Shown here: piece after piece, positions 55,641-64,000 of the stretch | How positions within the stretch are numbered: position 1 is the stretch's first letter | Layout of the letters: each line of letters opens with the position of its first letter | Assembly (NCBI GenBank): GCA_022340865.1 | Contig: JAJDNC010000143.1 | Span: 29,497-93,496, forward strand | DNA: 64,000 nucleotides | Direction: 5' to 3' | Origin: Gemmatimonadota bacterium | GTDB taxonomy: Bacteria; Gemmatimonadota; Gemmatimonadetes; Longimicrobiales; Gaopeijiaceae | Made by a program: the position numbers and the translations under genes | Notes under the pieces: generated by a model | What the model was told of the DNA's origin: nothing | Database searches by the model: none | The model's input: only the letters and a program-made list of their open reading frames with translations

Positions 55641-56645
55641 TCAGACCTCCGGGTCCCCCGCCAGATAGCGCTCGGCCAGCTCCACGAACCCGGGAGACCC
55701 GAGATACACGGGCGTGCGCTGGTGGAGGCTCCGGGGCTGGATGTCCAGCAGATCCCCGCGCCCGTCGCTGGCGCGCCCGCCGGCCTGGGTGACGATCATG
55801 GCCATGGGGGCCATCTCGTACAGCAGGCGGAGCTTGCCTTCCGGGTGAACCCGGTCCGCCGGGTACATGAACAGCCCCCCCTGGAGGAGCGTCCGGTGCA
55901 CGTCCGCCACCAGCGATCCGATGTAGCGCGAGCCGAACCCGCCCTCCCCCTTCAGCCAGCTCACCAGGCGCTGCTGCCCCGCCGACCATCGGTTGTAGTA
56001 CGCCTCGTTGACGGAGTACGTCTTCGCCGGCGGGTCGGGAATCCTCATTCCAGGGTGGCTCAAGAGGAACTCTCCCAGGGAAGGATCCAACGTGAAGCCG
56101 TGGACGCCCGCCCCGGTGGTGTACACCAGCATGGTGGAGGAGCCGTAGAGCGCGTAACCCGCCGCGAGCTGACGGAACCCGGGCTGCAGGCAGTCCTCCA
56201 GGACGCCGCGCTCGCCGGCGCTGATCTTCCGGTGGATGGAGAAGATCGTGCCGATGGACACGTTCACGTCGATGTTCGACGAACCGTCCAGGGGATCGTA
56301 CAGCACCACGTACTCGCCGGCGGGAAACCTCTCCGGAATGGGGATGATGTCCTCGCTCTCCTCCGAGGCCAGGCAGGCGACGTACCCGGTGTGGTCGAGG
56401 GCGCGGTAGAGCACGTCGTTGGCGAACACGTCGAGCTTCTGCACCTCCTCGCCGTGCACGTTCTCCAGGCCCGCGTGGCCCAGGATGTCCACGAGGCCGG
56501 CCTTGCGCACCTCCCGGGAGATGACCTTGGCCGCCAGCGCGATGTCGTGGAGGATGTTCGTGAACGCGCCGGTGGCCTCGGGGAAGCGGCGCTCCTGGTC
56601 GACGAGGAAGCGGGAGATGGTGACGACCTGGGGGTCCGGAAGCAT
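55641..56645 (-). CDS. fbp: Class I fructose-1,6-bisphosphatase
   Basis: 334 residues. Key gluconeogenesis enzyme. The metal-binding motif [12 protein letters not shown] and the Glu pair in SEESEDI match class I FBPase; [23 protein letters not shown] and [14 protein letters not shown] are the C-terminal signatures. It is the last gene of a minus-strand run, 18 bases after comEC, with no functional link to it. Confidence 0.97.
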   Translation of the reverse strand: MLPDPQVVTISRFLVDQERRFPEATGAFTNILHDIALAAKVISREVRKAGLVDILGHAGLENVHGEEVQKLDVFANDVLYRALDHTGYVACLASEESEDIIPIPERFPAGEYVVLYDPLDGSSNIDVNVSIGTIFSIHRKISAGERGVLEDCLQPGFRQLAAGYALYGSSTMLVYTTGAGVHGFTLDPSLGEFLLSHPGMRIPDPPAKTYSVNEAYYNRWSAGQQRLVSWLKGEGGFGSRYIGSLVADVHRTLLQGGLFMYPADRVHPEGKLRLLYEMAPMAMIVTQAGGRASDGRGDLLDIQPRSLHQRTPVYLGSPGFVELAERYLAGDPEV

Positions 56646-56663
56646 GGCAGGAAGGTCGGAGGG

Positions 56664-59030
56664 TCAGCGTGAAGAGCCGGCAGGTGACCGAGAAGCTCGC
56701 CGTTCGGAGCCTCCCGCGCGAGTGTGACCGCTTCCGGACTCGACCTGGAAGCGACCGTCGGCGCGTGCCAGCACCCGCACGGTGCCCTCCTCGTCGGTCC
56801 TGTGGATCTCCACCCCGGCCCGCCGCAGCCGTGCCAGCACCCCCGGCGAGGGGTGTCCGAAGCGGTTGCCCCGCCCTACGGAGACGAGGGCGAGCTGCGG
56901 GGCGGCCCGGGCCACGAGCAGGGGGTCCGTTCCGCTCTCGCTCCCGTGGTGGGATACCTTGAGCACCTCGATCCCCTGGCCGAGGCGGCCGGACACCGCG
57001 CGCTCGACGAGGGCCGGAGCGTCCCCCGTGAAGAGGGCGTCGAAGGCGCCGTAGTGCACGGCCACGACCACGGACTCCAGGTTCGTGTCCGTGCCCGCGC
57101 CCTGGAGGGTGTCCCCGGGCGAGCCGGGCTCCGGCGGACTCAGCACGTCGAAGGTGACTCCGTCCACGATGAAGTGCTCGCCCTCGTGGGCCTGGATCCA
57201 GGGGATGCCGCGGACGCGGGCGATGTCGAGGGTGCCGACGTACGCGTCCTTGCCGACGGGACGGGCGGGCTCGAGGACCGCCCCCACGCTGAAGCTCTCC
57301 AGAACCGCCCGGGCGCCGCCGATGTGGTCCATGTCCGGGTGCGTGAGCACCAGGGCCTCCAACCGGTGCACGCCCCGGCGGCGAAGAGCGCGGACGACGC
57401 CGTCGGCCCCGGGATCGGGGTTCGTCGTCCCCGGGCCCGTGTCGATGAGGAACCAGCGGTTGCCCGGGGTGCGCAGGGCGAAGGCATCACCCTGGCCGAC
57501 GTCCAGCATGTCGATCTCCAGGGAGCCGCGCGCCTGGAGCGTGAGCAGGAGCGGCCACACCGCGAGGGCACAGAGGCCCGCCGCCGCCGCCACCCCCAGG
57601 CGCGCCCGCCGCCGTACCCGGGGGATGCGGCCCACGACTACCAGGCCCATCAGCACTCCCCCGGCCGCGACGGGGAGCCACGAGCGCGGCACCCAGACGC
57701 TGGCCCACGGGAAGGAGCCCAGCCAGCGCGTGAGGAGCTCCAGGAGCGCGAGGAGCGGCGTGACCGCCGCGGCCGCCAGGTGCCCCAGCGCCGGGTGTAC
57801 GACCTGCGCCACCAGGGAGGCGAGGAGGCCGGGGATGGCGAGAGCCACCAGCGGCGTAACCGCCAGCGTGGCCGGGATCCCCACCAGGGAGACGCGCTCG
57901 AAGTGCCAGGCCACCACCGGAAGCGTGGCCGCGGTGGCCGCCACGCCGGCCGCCAACGCGGACACGAGAGAGCGCGGAACCCCGGCACCCAGGGCACGGC
58001 GCAGGAGCCCCCGGAGGCGTGGAGCCCAAGCGACCAGCCCCGCCGCCCCGGCGAAGGAGAGCTGAAACCCCGGTCCGGTGATGCGTGACGGCTGCGCGGC
58101 GACCATGACGAGCAGCGCGCCTCCCAGGGCCCCCCACCGGGCCGGCGCCCTCCCCACGGCCCGAGACACGGCGAGGAGGATCAGGATCAGAGCGGCCCGG
58201 CACGCCGCGTCGGGGAAGCCCAGGAGCGCCACGTAGGCCCACGCCCCCAGGGCCGCCCCCACCCCCGCCCGCCGGCGGGAGAGGCCCGCCCCCCTCAGGA
58301 GAGCCAGCAGCAGGGCGGCGACGACACCCACGTGGAAGCCGGAGATGGCGAGGAGATGGGCGGTGCCCGCACGTGCGAAGGCGTCCCGCAGGCCGGGATC
58401 CAGCCCCTCGCGACGGGCGAGGACGAGGGCGGAGGCCAGCGGCGCCCGCGTCCCGTAGAGCACGTTGAGCGTCGCCGTGAGGCGGCCGCGCCAGCGGACC
58501 AGGGCCCACCGAAGCGTGGCCCACGGGTGCTCCGCCTCCGGGGCTCCCGCGACGGAGTCGGCGACGAGCGTCGAGCCGTAACGCCCCGGGCGCCACGTTC
58601 CCCACACCCTGCTCCGCGCCCCCACCGCCACCGCCCCGGGGGCCACGACACGGACGGGGGCGCACGCCCCACTCCTCTCGACGGCGAACGGCAAGGAGCC
58701 CGGCGAGAGGCGGCGGCGGGGCGCGGCTCGGTGGCTCGCGTCGCCGGGGAGCGACGCCAGGAAGCGGCCCACCACCATGCCGGGGACGGCGCGGGAGGGA
58801 GGCGGAGGGCAAGTCCGGCGGGGAACGCACGCGGCGCCGACGAGGAGGCCCGCGACGCACGGCAGCATCCAGGGCGCCCGCTGGCGGGGACGCCGCGATG
58901 CGAGGATGGGCGGAAGGGAGAGGAGAAGGAGCAGGGGGCCCGGCAGGTGTGGCACGCCGGGGATCTGGACGAGAGCCGCGCCGGCGGCGAACGCCACCGC
59001 CAGGCGGGCGACGGGCGGGAGCGACGCCAT
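56664..59030 (-). CDS. comEC: ComEC/Rec2 DNA-uptake channel with metallo-hydrolase domain
   Basis: 788 residues, full-length ComEC/Rec2. N-terminal membrane segments with an OB-like extracellular domain (about 75-180), a Competence core (about 200-480; ARAGTAHLLAISGFHVGV is the best conserved block), and a C-terminal metallo-beta-lactamase-like domain (about 520-780; LDVGQGDAFALRTPG, LTHPDMDHIGG, VLKVSHHGSESGT). Forms the inner-membrane channel for single-stranded DNA in natural transformation; the extra domain may degrade the other strand. No pilus or other com genes are in the window. Confidence 0.93.
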   Translation of the reverse strand: MASLPPVARLAVAFAAGAALVQIPGVPHLPGPLLLLLSLPPILASRRPRQRAPWMLPCVAGLLVGAACVPRRTCPPPPSRAVPGMVVGRFLASLPGDASHRAAPRRRLSPGSLPFAVERSGACAPVRVVAPGAVAVGARSRVWGTWRPGRYGSTLVADSVAGAPEAEHPWATLRWALVRWRGRLTATLNVLYGTRAPLASALVLARREGLDPGLRDAFARAGTAHLLAISGFHVGVVAALLLALLRGAGLSRRRAGVGAALGAWAYVALLGFPDAACRAALILILLAVSRAVGRAPARWGALGGALLVMVAAQPSRITGPGFQLSFAGAAGLVAWAPRLRGLLRRALGAGVPRSLVSALAAGVAATAATLPVVAWHFERVSLVGIPATLAVTPLVALAIPGLLASLVAQVVHPALGHLAAAAVTPLLALLELLTRWLGSFPWASVWVPRSWLPVAAGGVLMGLVVVGRIPRVRRRARLGVAAAAGLCALAVWPLLLTLQARGSLEIDMLDVGQGDAFALRTPGNRWFLIDTGPGTTNPDPGADGVVRALRRRGVHRLEALVLTHPDMDHIGGARAVLESFSVGAVLEPARPVGKDAYVGTLDIARVRGIPWIQAHEGEHFIVDGVTFDVLSPPEPGSPGDTLQGAGTDTNLESVVVAVHYGAFDALFTGDAPALVERAVSGRLGQGIEVLKVSHHGSESGTDPLLVARAAPQLALVSVGRGNRFGHPSPGVLARLRRAGVEIHRTDEEGTVRVLARADGRFQVESGSGHTRAGGSERRASRSPAGSSR

Positions 59031-59067
59031 CAGGGCGGCGGCGCCTCACGCCCGCGGTGTCTCGGGC

Positions 59068-59382
59068 TCACTCCTCCTTCGTGCCTCCTTCGAAGAGGTC
59101 CCGTTGGCTGCGGTCCACGAATCGGCTCTTCTCCTCGCGGTCCTCCTCGGCGAGCCTGGCGCGCAGGATGCGGCGGACCTTGAGGTCCGAGCGCACGCCC
59201 GCCACCAGCATGATCACCATTCCGGCGATGAGTCCCCCGAAGGCCACCACCGTGAGCGGAACGCCGTAGAGGGTCGCGATGCCCAGACGGAGGACCACGT
59301 GCTCCCCCCCGTTGAGGGAGGCGAAGCCCAGGGCGAGGACCAGGACGACGAGGATCCCCAGCGCTCCGAGCCACCGACTCAT
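59068..59382 (-). CDS. LapA/DUF1049-like small membrane protein
   Basis: 104 residues from MSRWLGALGILVVLVLALGFASLN. Two membrane helices (about 4-22 and 42-64) with the conserved N/GE stretch between (FASLNGGEHVVLRLG), then a charged helix. This is the layout of LapA (DUF1049), an envelope protein linked to lipopolysaccharide assembly in E. coli. The start overlaps the miaB stop as ATGA. The longer track ORF (to 60114) is frame extension into miaB. Family call by pattern and length; no lapB gene is adjacent. Confidence 0.75.
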   Translation of the reverse strand: MSRWLGALGILVVLVLALGFASLNGGEHVVLRLGIATLYGVPLTVVAFGGLIAGMVIMLVAGVRSDLKVRRILRARLAEEDREEKSRFVDRSQRDLFEGGTKEE

Positions 59383-60800
59383 GCCGGCCTCACGTCGGCG
59401 GTCTCCGCCACCGCGTCCACCGCGTCCACCGCCGTGCCCCCGAAGGTGGCCCCCGTTGTGCGATCCAGCCGAACCTCGACGTATCCACCCACGAGGTCCG
59501 GCGAGCCCGGGAAGGCGACGACCTTGCCCCTGCGGGTGCGCCCCAGGACGTCCCCCTCGCTCTTCGCCGGCTTCTCTACCAGCACCTCCTCGACACGCCC
59601 GACCTCGGACGCGGCGATCTCCGCCTGGATGGACCGATGGACGTCTATGAGCCCCTCGAGGCGCGTGCCGGCGACCTCGTCGGACACGAAGTCCTCCGCC
59701 GGGAGCCGGGTGGCCGGGGTCCCCTCCCTGGGCGAATACCGGTACGTGAACGCATCGTCGAAGCGCACGGTACGCATGGCGTCCAGCGTGGCCTGGAAGT
59801 CCTCCTCGGTCTCCCCCGGGAAGCCGACGATGACGTCCGTGGAGAGAGCCACGTCCGGCACCGCGCGGCGCACGAGCTCCACCTTCTCCAGAAACGTCCT
59901 CACGGTGTAGCGGCGAAGCATCCGCTTCAGCATGCGGTCCGAGCCCGACTGGAGGGGCAGGTGGAGCTGCTCGCAGACGGCGGGCTCGGTGGCCATGACC
60001 TCGGCCAGCGCCTCGTCCACGTCGTTGGGATGCGGCGACGTGAAGCGCACCCTGCGGATACCGTCCACCCGCGCCACCTCCCGAAGCAGGTGCGGGAAGC
60101 GCCACTCCCGCCACCGATAGGAGTTCACCGTCTGCCCGAGGAGGGTGACCTCGCTGACGCCCGTGTCCGCCAGCGCGCGCACCTCCGCCAGGACCTCACG
60201 GGGCTCGCGGTTCTTCTCCGGTCCACGCACGTACGGCACGATGCAGAAGGTGCAGCGGTGATCACATCCCCGCTGCACGGTCACCCACGCCGAGGGTCCC
60301 TCCCTGCGACGCGGCTCGAGGCCCTCGTAGTTCTCGCCGAGGTCGAGGTCCAGGACCGCCAGGGCCGGACCCCGGCGCCGGGCCGCCTCGGGCCGGGGGG
60401 ACGCTTCCCCCTCCCCGGGCGCCGCCCGGGCGCCGATGCGCTCCAGGGCGTCGGGGAGCCCCCGATACCCGTCGGGCCCCATGACCAGGTCCACGTGGCC
60501 GGCGCGCTCCAGGAGGCTCCCGCCCAGGCGCTGTGCCATGCATCCGGTGACGCCGATGAGCATCCCGGGACGGCGGCGCTTCAGGTCGGCGAGCTGGCCC
60601 ACCCTGCCCAGCACGCGCTGCTCCGCGTGCTCGCGGATGGCGCACGTGTTCACCAGGACGACGTCGGCGTCCTCCGGCGCGGCGACGATCTCGTAGCCGC
60701 TGCCGGCGAGGATGCCCTCCATGAGCTCCCCGTCGCTGATGTTCATCTGGCACCCGTACGTCTCCACGTACGCGCGCCGGGGCCGGCCGGTCTCTGTCAT
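59379..60800 (-). CDS. miaB: tRNA-2-methylthio-N6-isopentenyladenosine-37 synthase
   Basis: 473 residues from MTETGRPRRAYVETYGCQMN. Radical SAM methylthiotransferase acting on i6A37 of tRNA. First cluster cysteines in GCQMN, NTCAIRE and GCMAQ; radical SAM cysteines in CDHRCTFCIVPY; a C-terminal TRAM domain (about 385-455). A linker rich in Gly, Arg and Pro (about 125-145) is an extra. Follows mtaB after 4 bases, so two related methylthiotransferases are co-transcribed. The 680-residue track version is rejected. Confidence 0.96.
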   Translation of the reverse strand: MTETGRPRRAYVETYGCQMNISDGELMEGILAGSGYEIVAAPEDADVVLVNTCAIREHAEQRVLGRVGQLADLKRRRPGMLIGVTGCMAQRLGGSLLERAGHVDLVMGPDGYRGLPDALERIGARAAPGEGEASPRPEAARRRGPALAVLDLDLGENYEGLEPRRREGPSAWVTVQRGCDHRCTFCIVPYVRGPEKNREPREVLAEVRALADTGVSEVTLLGQTVNSYRWREWRFPHLLREVARVDGIRRVRFTSPHPNDVDEALAEVMATEPAVCEQLHLPLQSGSDRMLKRMLRRYTVRTFLEKVELVRRAVPDVALSTDVIVGFPGETEEDFQATLDAMRTVRFDDAFTYRYSPREGTPATRLPAEDFVSDEVAGTRLEGLIDVHRSIQAEIAASEVGRVEEVLVEKPAKSEGDVLGRTRRGKVVAFPGSPDLVGGYVEVRLDRTTGATFGGTAVDAVDAVAETADVRPA

Positions 60801-60804
60801 GAGG

Positions 60805-62148
60805 TCAATTCGAAGGGAGTCGCCTGGGCCACGCAATATACAGATGGCCCCTCCGAGACCCCAGGATTCCGTCGCGCAGGGCCGGGGACGTCCCGTCCGG
60901 ACACGGCCGAGGCACGTCCACCCGCAGGTAGTCGCCGGTGAGCGCGGTGGCGCCACGTCCCTCCACCACCACCCGGGCCCCCTGCCCCGCCCGTCCCGCC
61001 CGATAGGCCGCGCCCTTCGCCCGGGCCAGATCGCGCAGCTCCCGGCTCCGCTCTCCGGCCACCCGCTGAGGAACCGGGTGGTCGAGATCCGCGGCGACGG
61101 TGCCATCCCTGGGCGAAAACGGGAAGACGTGCAGGTACGTGAACGGGAGCTCCTCCACCAGCGCCCGGGTCGACGCATGGTCCTCGTCGGTCTCGCCGGG
61201 GAAGCCCGTGATGATGTCGGCACCGAGCCCCATGTCCCCCACGCGGTCGACGATCTCGAGGACACGCCGGCGGTACTGCTCGCGTGTATGCCACCGGCGC
61301 ATGCGCCGGAGCACCGGATCGGAGCCGCTCTGCAGGGGCATGTGCAGGTGCCGCGCGAGCCACCCTCCCGCGCCCGCCAGGACCCCCAGCAGGTCGTCGT
61401 CGACCTCGGTGGCCTCCACACTCCCCAAGCGGAAGCGCACGCCCGGCACGCGCTCCAGCAGCAGCGCCACGAGGCGAGCCAGCGTCCAGGGAGGGTCGAG
61501 GTCGCGTCCGTAGTGGCCGATGTGGATGCCCGTCACCACCAGCTCGGGATGAGCCGTCGAGAGCACCCGTGCCTCCGCCACCACCTCCTCGGGACTCCTC
61601 GAGCGGGCGGGGCCCCGGGCCAGGCGGGTGGCGCAGAACGAGCACTTGCGGTCGCAGCCGTCCTGGACCTTGAGCCAGCCTCGTGACGCGCCAGCCCTGC
61701 GCCGGAGGAGCTCCCCGCCCACGGGCTCGGTGTCGATCCGGTCCAGGGACGAGCGCAGCTCCAGAAGCACCGGCCGCGAGGTCACCGCCGCGGAGACGGC
61801 GACCGGGTCCTGCCCCTCCACCACCGCGGTGACGCCGTCCATTGTGCGGTAGTCCCCGGCGCGCAGGGCCGCGGAGCAACCCGCCACGACGACGCGCACG
61901 CCGGGCACCTCGCGGTTGAGCCTGCGGATGAACCGGCGAGCGTCGGCGTCGGCCTGGTTCGTCACGGTGCAGGTGTTCACCACGCAGACGTCGGCCTCGC
62001 TCCAGGACGAAACCGTGTCGCTGCCCCGCGCCTCCGCCTCCTGGCGCATGCGCTCGGTGTCGTACTGGTTCGCCTTGCACCCGAAGGTGTGGTAGTACAC
62101 CCGCGACGGGCGCAGGAGCTCGGAGTCGCGCCGGGGGGCGTGTCCCAC
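60805..62148 (-). CDS. mtaB: tRNA t6A37 methylthiotransferase
   Basis: 447 residues. Related to MiaB but of the MtaB/e-MtaB type that modifies t6A37: FGCKANQYD, NTCTVTNQADADARRF, GCSAAL (first cluster) and CDRKCSFCATRLARG (radical SAM). The TxTNxADxxxRxxIRR stretch separates MtaB from MiaB. A TRAM-like domain closes the protein. The start lies 7 bases after the outer-membrane protein gene, on the same transcript. Confidence 0.92.
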   Translation of the reverse strand: MGHAPRRDSELLRPSRVYYHTFGCKANQYDTERMRQEAEARGSDTVSSWSEADVCVVNTCTVTNQADADARRFIRRLNREVPGVRVVVAGCSAALRAGDYRTMDGVTAVVEGQDPVAVSAAVTSRPVLLELRSSLDRIDTEPVGGELLRRRAGASRGWLKVQDGCDRKCSFCATRLARGPARSRSPEEVVAEARVLSTAHPELVVTGIHIGHYGRDLDPPWTLARLVALLLERVPGVRFRLGSVEATEVDDDLLGVLAGAGGWLARHLHMPLQSGSDPVLRRMRRWHTREQYRRRVLEIVDRVGDMGLGADIITGFPGETDEDHASTRALVEELPFTYLHVFPFSPRDGTVAADLDHPVPQRVAGERSRELRDLARAKGAAYRAGRAGQGARVVVEGRGATALTGDYLRVDVPRPCPDGTSPALRDGILGSRRGHLYIAWPRRLPSN

Positions 62149-62155
62149 GAGCGGC

Positions 62156-63349
62156 TTAATACCCCGTCAGACGCAGCGTGAGAGCCAAACGCTTGAAGCT
62201 CTCCTTCACGGAGCCGTCGGTGCGCTGCCCGTTCTCGAAGGTCAGGTCCACGGAAGCCTGCGTGAGAGCGGATCGGGTGAGGGTCTGGGCCTGCTTCAGC
62301 ACGAGGCCGAAGCCCGCCGACCACGCCGTCTCCACCGGCTTGCTTCCCGTGAGCGAGAACGGCAGGTCACTGTGCCTGTAACCGACGCGCAGAGGCGCGC
62401 GGCGTCCCAGGAACGAGGCCCGGCTCAGCTCGATGCCGGCCCCCCATGTGATGTCGGCCCCCGACACCGTCCCCGTCGCCACCTGGTTCTTGATGGACGA
62501 CCAGTCCGCGCGGGTGAAGCCGGCGTTGATGGCCAGCCCGGGTGCCAGGATCCCGGTGGCTCCGAGGCGCACTTGAACCGGGAGATCGAAGCTCGCGCTG
62601 GACCCCTTGGTGTCGGACGAAGCGGTGGCCTTCAGCTTGCTGGACCAGGTCATGCTTCCGGCGACATGTGCGACCGTGCCCAGGTCGGCGGACAAGCCAC
62701 CGGTGATGGCCACTCCCGAATAGTCCCAGTATCCTCCGGCCTGGAACCGAGAGAGCGCGGAGGAAGCGATGGTGTCGTTGAAGGTGCGCACCAGCCGCCG
62801 CGTGAGCGAGCCGCCGTACCGGCCCACCGAGAGTCCCACCGACAGGCTCCTGCTCACGGCGCGGGCGAACCCGAGGCGGATCTGCGAGACGCCACCCGCC
62901 GAGGTGAAGGAATCCGTCACCGCGAGCAGGGTATCGCTCAGGGAGACGGTCGCGGCCTCCTCCCCCCGGTATCGCTGGTCCAATACCGACTCGAAGCTGA
63001 ACGTGACCACGCCCAGATTGAAGGCGGGATACGCGATGCCGATCAACGGGAAAGGGGCCGCGCGGAAGGAGCCGGTCTCCTTCGTGGCGGAGTTGGAGTA
63101 CGAGACCCACGACGGCACGGCGGTCATCATGACGGTGCCCACGATCAGGTGCGCGGCCGCCGCCGGGTCCCCCGCCGTGATCGCATCGCCCTGGAGACCG
63201 ATGTCCACGCCTCCGAGGGCCTGCGCGCGCGCGTCCACCGCATCCACGGGGAATCCCAGCCCGGCGGCACTCAGGATCGACTGCGCGTGCCCGGCCAGGG
63301 GCGTCGCGGCCAGGAGCACCAGCGCGAAGAGCGTGGAGGAGCGGTTCAT
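62156..63349 (-). CDS. Outer-membrane beta-barrel protein (PorV/FadL-like)
   Basis: 397 residues. Signal peptide (residues 1-23, cleavage after LAGHA). The mature N-terminus carries the ARAQALGGVDIGLQGDAITAGDPAAAAHL motif, a variant of the 'A-x-G-GA...D-x-x-x-x-x-NPA' stretch of PorV- and FadL-like barrels. Alternating amphipathic strands continue to the C-terminus (SFKRLALTLRLTGY, ending in an aromatic residue as in outer-membrane barrels). It may carry hydrophobic compounds or act as secretion shuttle, which sequence alone cannot decide. The start overlaps the upstream ORF stop as ATGA. Confidence 0.72.
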   Translation of the reverse strand: MNRSSTLFALVLLAATPLAGHAQSILSAAGLGFPVDAVDARAQALGGVDIGLQGDAITAGDPAAAAHLIVGTVMMTAVPSWVSYSNSATKETGSFRAAPFPLIGIAYPAFNLGVVTFSFESVLDQRYRGEEAATVSLSDTLLAVTDSFTSAGGVSQIRLGFARAVSRSLSVGLSVGRYGGSLTRRLVRTFNDTIASSALSRFQAGGYWDYSGVAITGGLSADLGTVAHVAGSMTWSSKLKATASSDTKGSSASFDLPVQVRLGATGILAPGLAINAGFTRADWSSIKNQVATGTVSGADITWGAGIELSRASFLGRRAPLRVGYRHSDLPFSLTGSKPVETAWSAGFGLVLKQAQTLTRSALTQASVDLTFENGQRTDGSVKESFKRLALTLRLTGY

Positions 63350-64000
63350 GGGTGCTCCACCGGCGGGCCCACGGTGACGACGAGCCGGAGCGTCGGCGCC
63401 AACGTGGAGCTCGGGCCGTAGAAGGAGGCGTAGGAGATCCGGAGGGGCTCGTACGTCGACACGAGCGCTACCGTGCGTGGCCCGGTGTTCGTCGTGTCCG
63501 CGATGACCGCCTGCATCCACGACGTAACGGGAATCTCCACCGCGGCGCCCTGATCGGCTCCGAAGAGCGAGGGCGGCAGCCGTCTGCCCAGGCCGCTGGT
63601 GATCATCGACCCTCCCAGGGGCGCCTTGGGGAGCAAGGTCCGGTCGAACACCGGACGCGCGTCCAGGTAGACGGTGTCACTGGGTGCGTAGGCCGTATCC
63701 CCCGCCATGGTGTGGAGCACCAGCGCCGCGTACGTGATCTCGTCCTTGGTCAGCGTCATGGGGCACTGCACCACGGCGCACAGCTGGGGAGGACCGTCCA
63801 GCGTCCTGGGCACGTTCACGTCCATGACCGAGCGCCACGACGGAACGCCGCCCACGCGGATCCCGCTGGTGGGCGGAGCCGGTTGCGGGTCGTACACGAA
63901 CGTCAGATCCGACCGGTCTACGCTCAGAACCAGAGCCGTGTCGGGCCTCAGCGACGACCGCGTGTCCAGGCGCAGGGCGACGTCGGTCAACTTGAGCCGC
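63346..64000 (-). CDS. Unknown beta-rich envelope protein, C-terminal part
   Basis: At least 218 codons, open at the right edge; the frame continues past position 64000, so the track's TTG at 63990 is probably not the start. The sequence is rich in beta-type, Pro/Thr residues and has no membrane helix. The end (ISYASFYGPSS..APTLRLVVTVGPP) resembles the last strands of DNRLRE-type cell-surface domains, a weak call. It overlaps the barrel protein gene as ATGA, so the two are probably made together and may be secreted partners. I do not recognise the rest. Confidence 0.6.
   Translation of the reverse strand, partial: RLKLTDVALRLDTRSSLRPDTALVLSVDRSDLTFVYDPQPAPPTSGIRVGGVPSWRSVMDVNVPRTLDGPPQLCAVVQCPMTLTKDEITYAALVLHTMAGDTAYAPSDTVYLDARPVFDRTLLPKAPLGGSMITSGLGRRLPPSLFGADQGAAVEIPVTSWMQAVIADTTNTGPRTVALVSTYEPLRISYASFYGPSSTLAPTLRLVVTVGPPVEHP

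Overview
This is a roughly 70% GC chromosomal window, densely packed with protein-coding genes. Intergenic gaps never exceed about 240 bases. By eye I found no tRNA, rRNA, CRISPR array, insertion sequence or prophage gene. The gene set points to a free-living Gram-negative heterotroph: an outer-membrane barrel protein, a periplasmic HtrA protease, a lytic transglycosylase, PE lipid synthesis genes, and Trp, pantothenate and purine biosynthesis. The mix of RNase E/G with rplU-rpmA, a PhoH/7TM-HD/YbeY trio, HD-GYP and HEAT proteins and split acyl-CoA mutase genes would fit Gemmatimonadota or a neighbouring deep-branching phylum. That placement is an inference from gene content only.

Layout. (1) 1-2677, plus strand: the last codons of a 3-hydroxyacyl-CoA dehydrogenase, an enoyl-CoA hydratase, then a DUF3311 and sodium:solute symporter pair. 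(2) 2712-27155, minus strand, a long run read from right to left: vanZ-like, aspS, phoH, pgpH-like, ybeY; then mgtE, an ABC1 kinase, meaB, acyl-CoA mutase large subunit, HAD, B12-binding small subunit, carboxyltransferase, AtuA, AtuA-C, LiuC-like hydratase and a small membrane protein; then recQ, acyl-CoA dehydrogenase, RNase E/G, rplU, rpmA and mltD-like. (3) rlmN (plus), then panB-panC-yqeK-lytR_C-lepB (minus), then a NFACT protein (plus). (4) trpC-trpF-trpB-HEAT-HD-GYP-trpA (minus), lexA (plus), trpD (minus). (5) 42738-55586, plus strand: truA, transaldolase, htrA, purB, purC, psd, pssA, purS, purQ, purL, purF, add. (6) 55641-64000, minus strand: a partial ORF, an outer-membrane protein, mtaB, miaB, lapA-like, comEC and fbp.

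How genes work together. Most runs are translationally coupled through ATGA, GTGA or TTGA overlaps. The mutase, carboxyltransferase, hydratase and dehydrogenase genes form a branched or short-chain acyl-CoA degradation module. Active-site residues of the mutase large subunit (Phe and Gln where methylmalonyl-CoA mutase has Tyr and Arg) suggest isobutyryl-CoA mutase rather than methylmalonyl-CoA mutase. The purine operon holds six of the de novo pathway genes and also carries the two phosphatidylethanolamine genes.

The most unusual features are two adjacent proteins (HEAT-repeat and HD-GYP) that share an N-terminal domain and sit inside the trp operon, and a GTTC-N7-GTTC operator in front of lexA. 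Where promoters can be recognised they look like TTGACN-16/18-TANNNT. Many terminator-like hairpins are GC-rich and lack a U-tract. Several starts in the supplied ORF track are clearly too far upstream and are corrected here.
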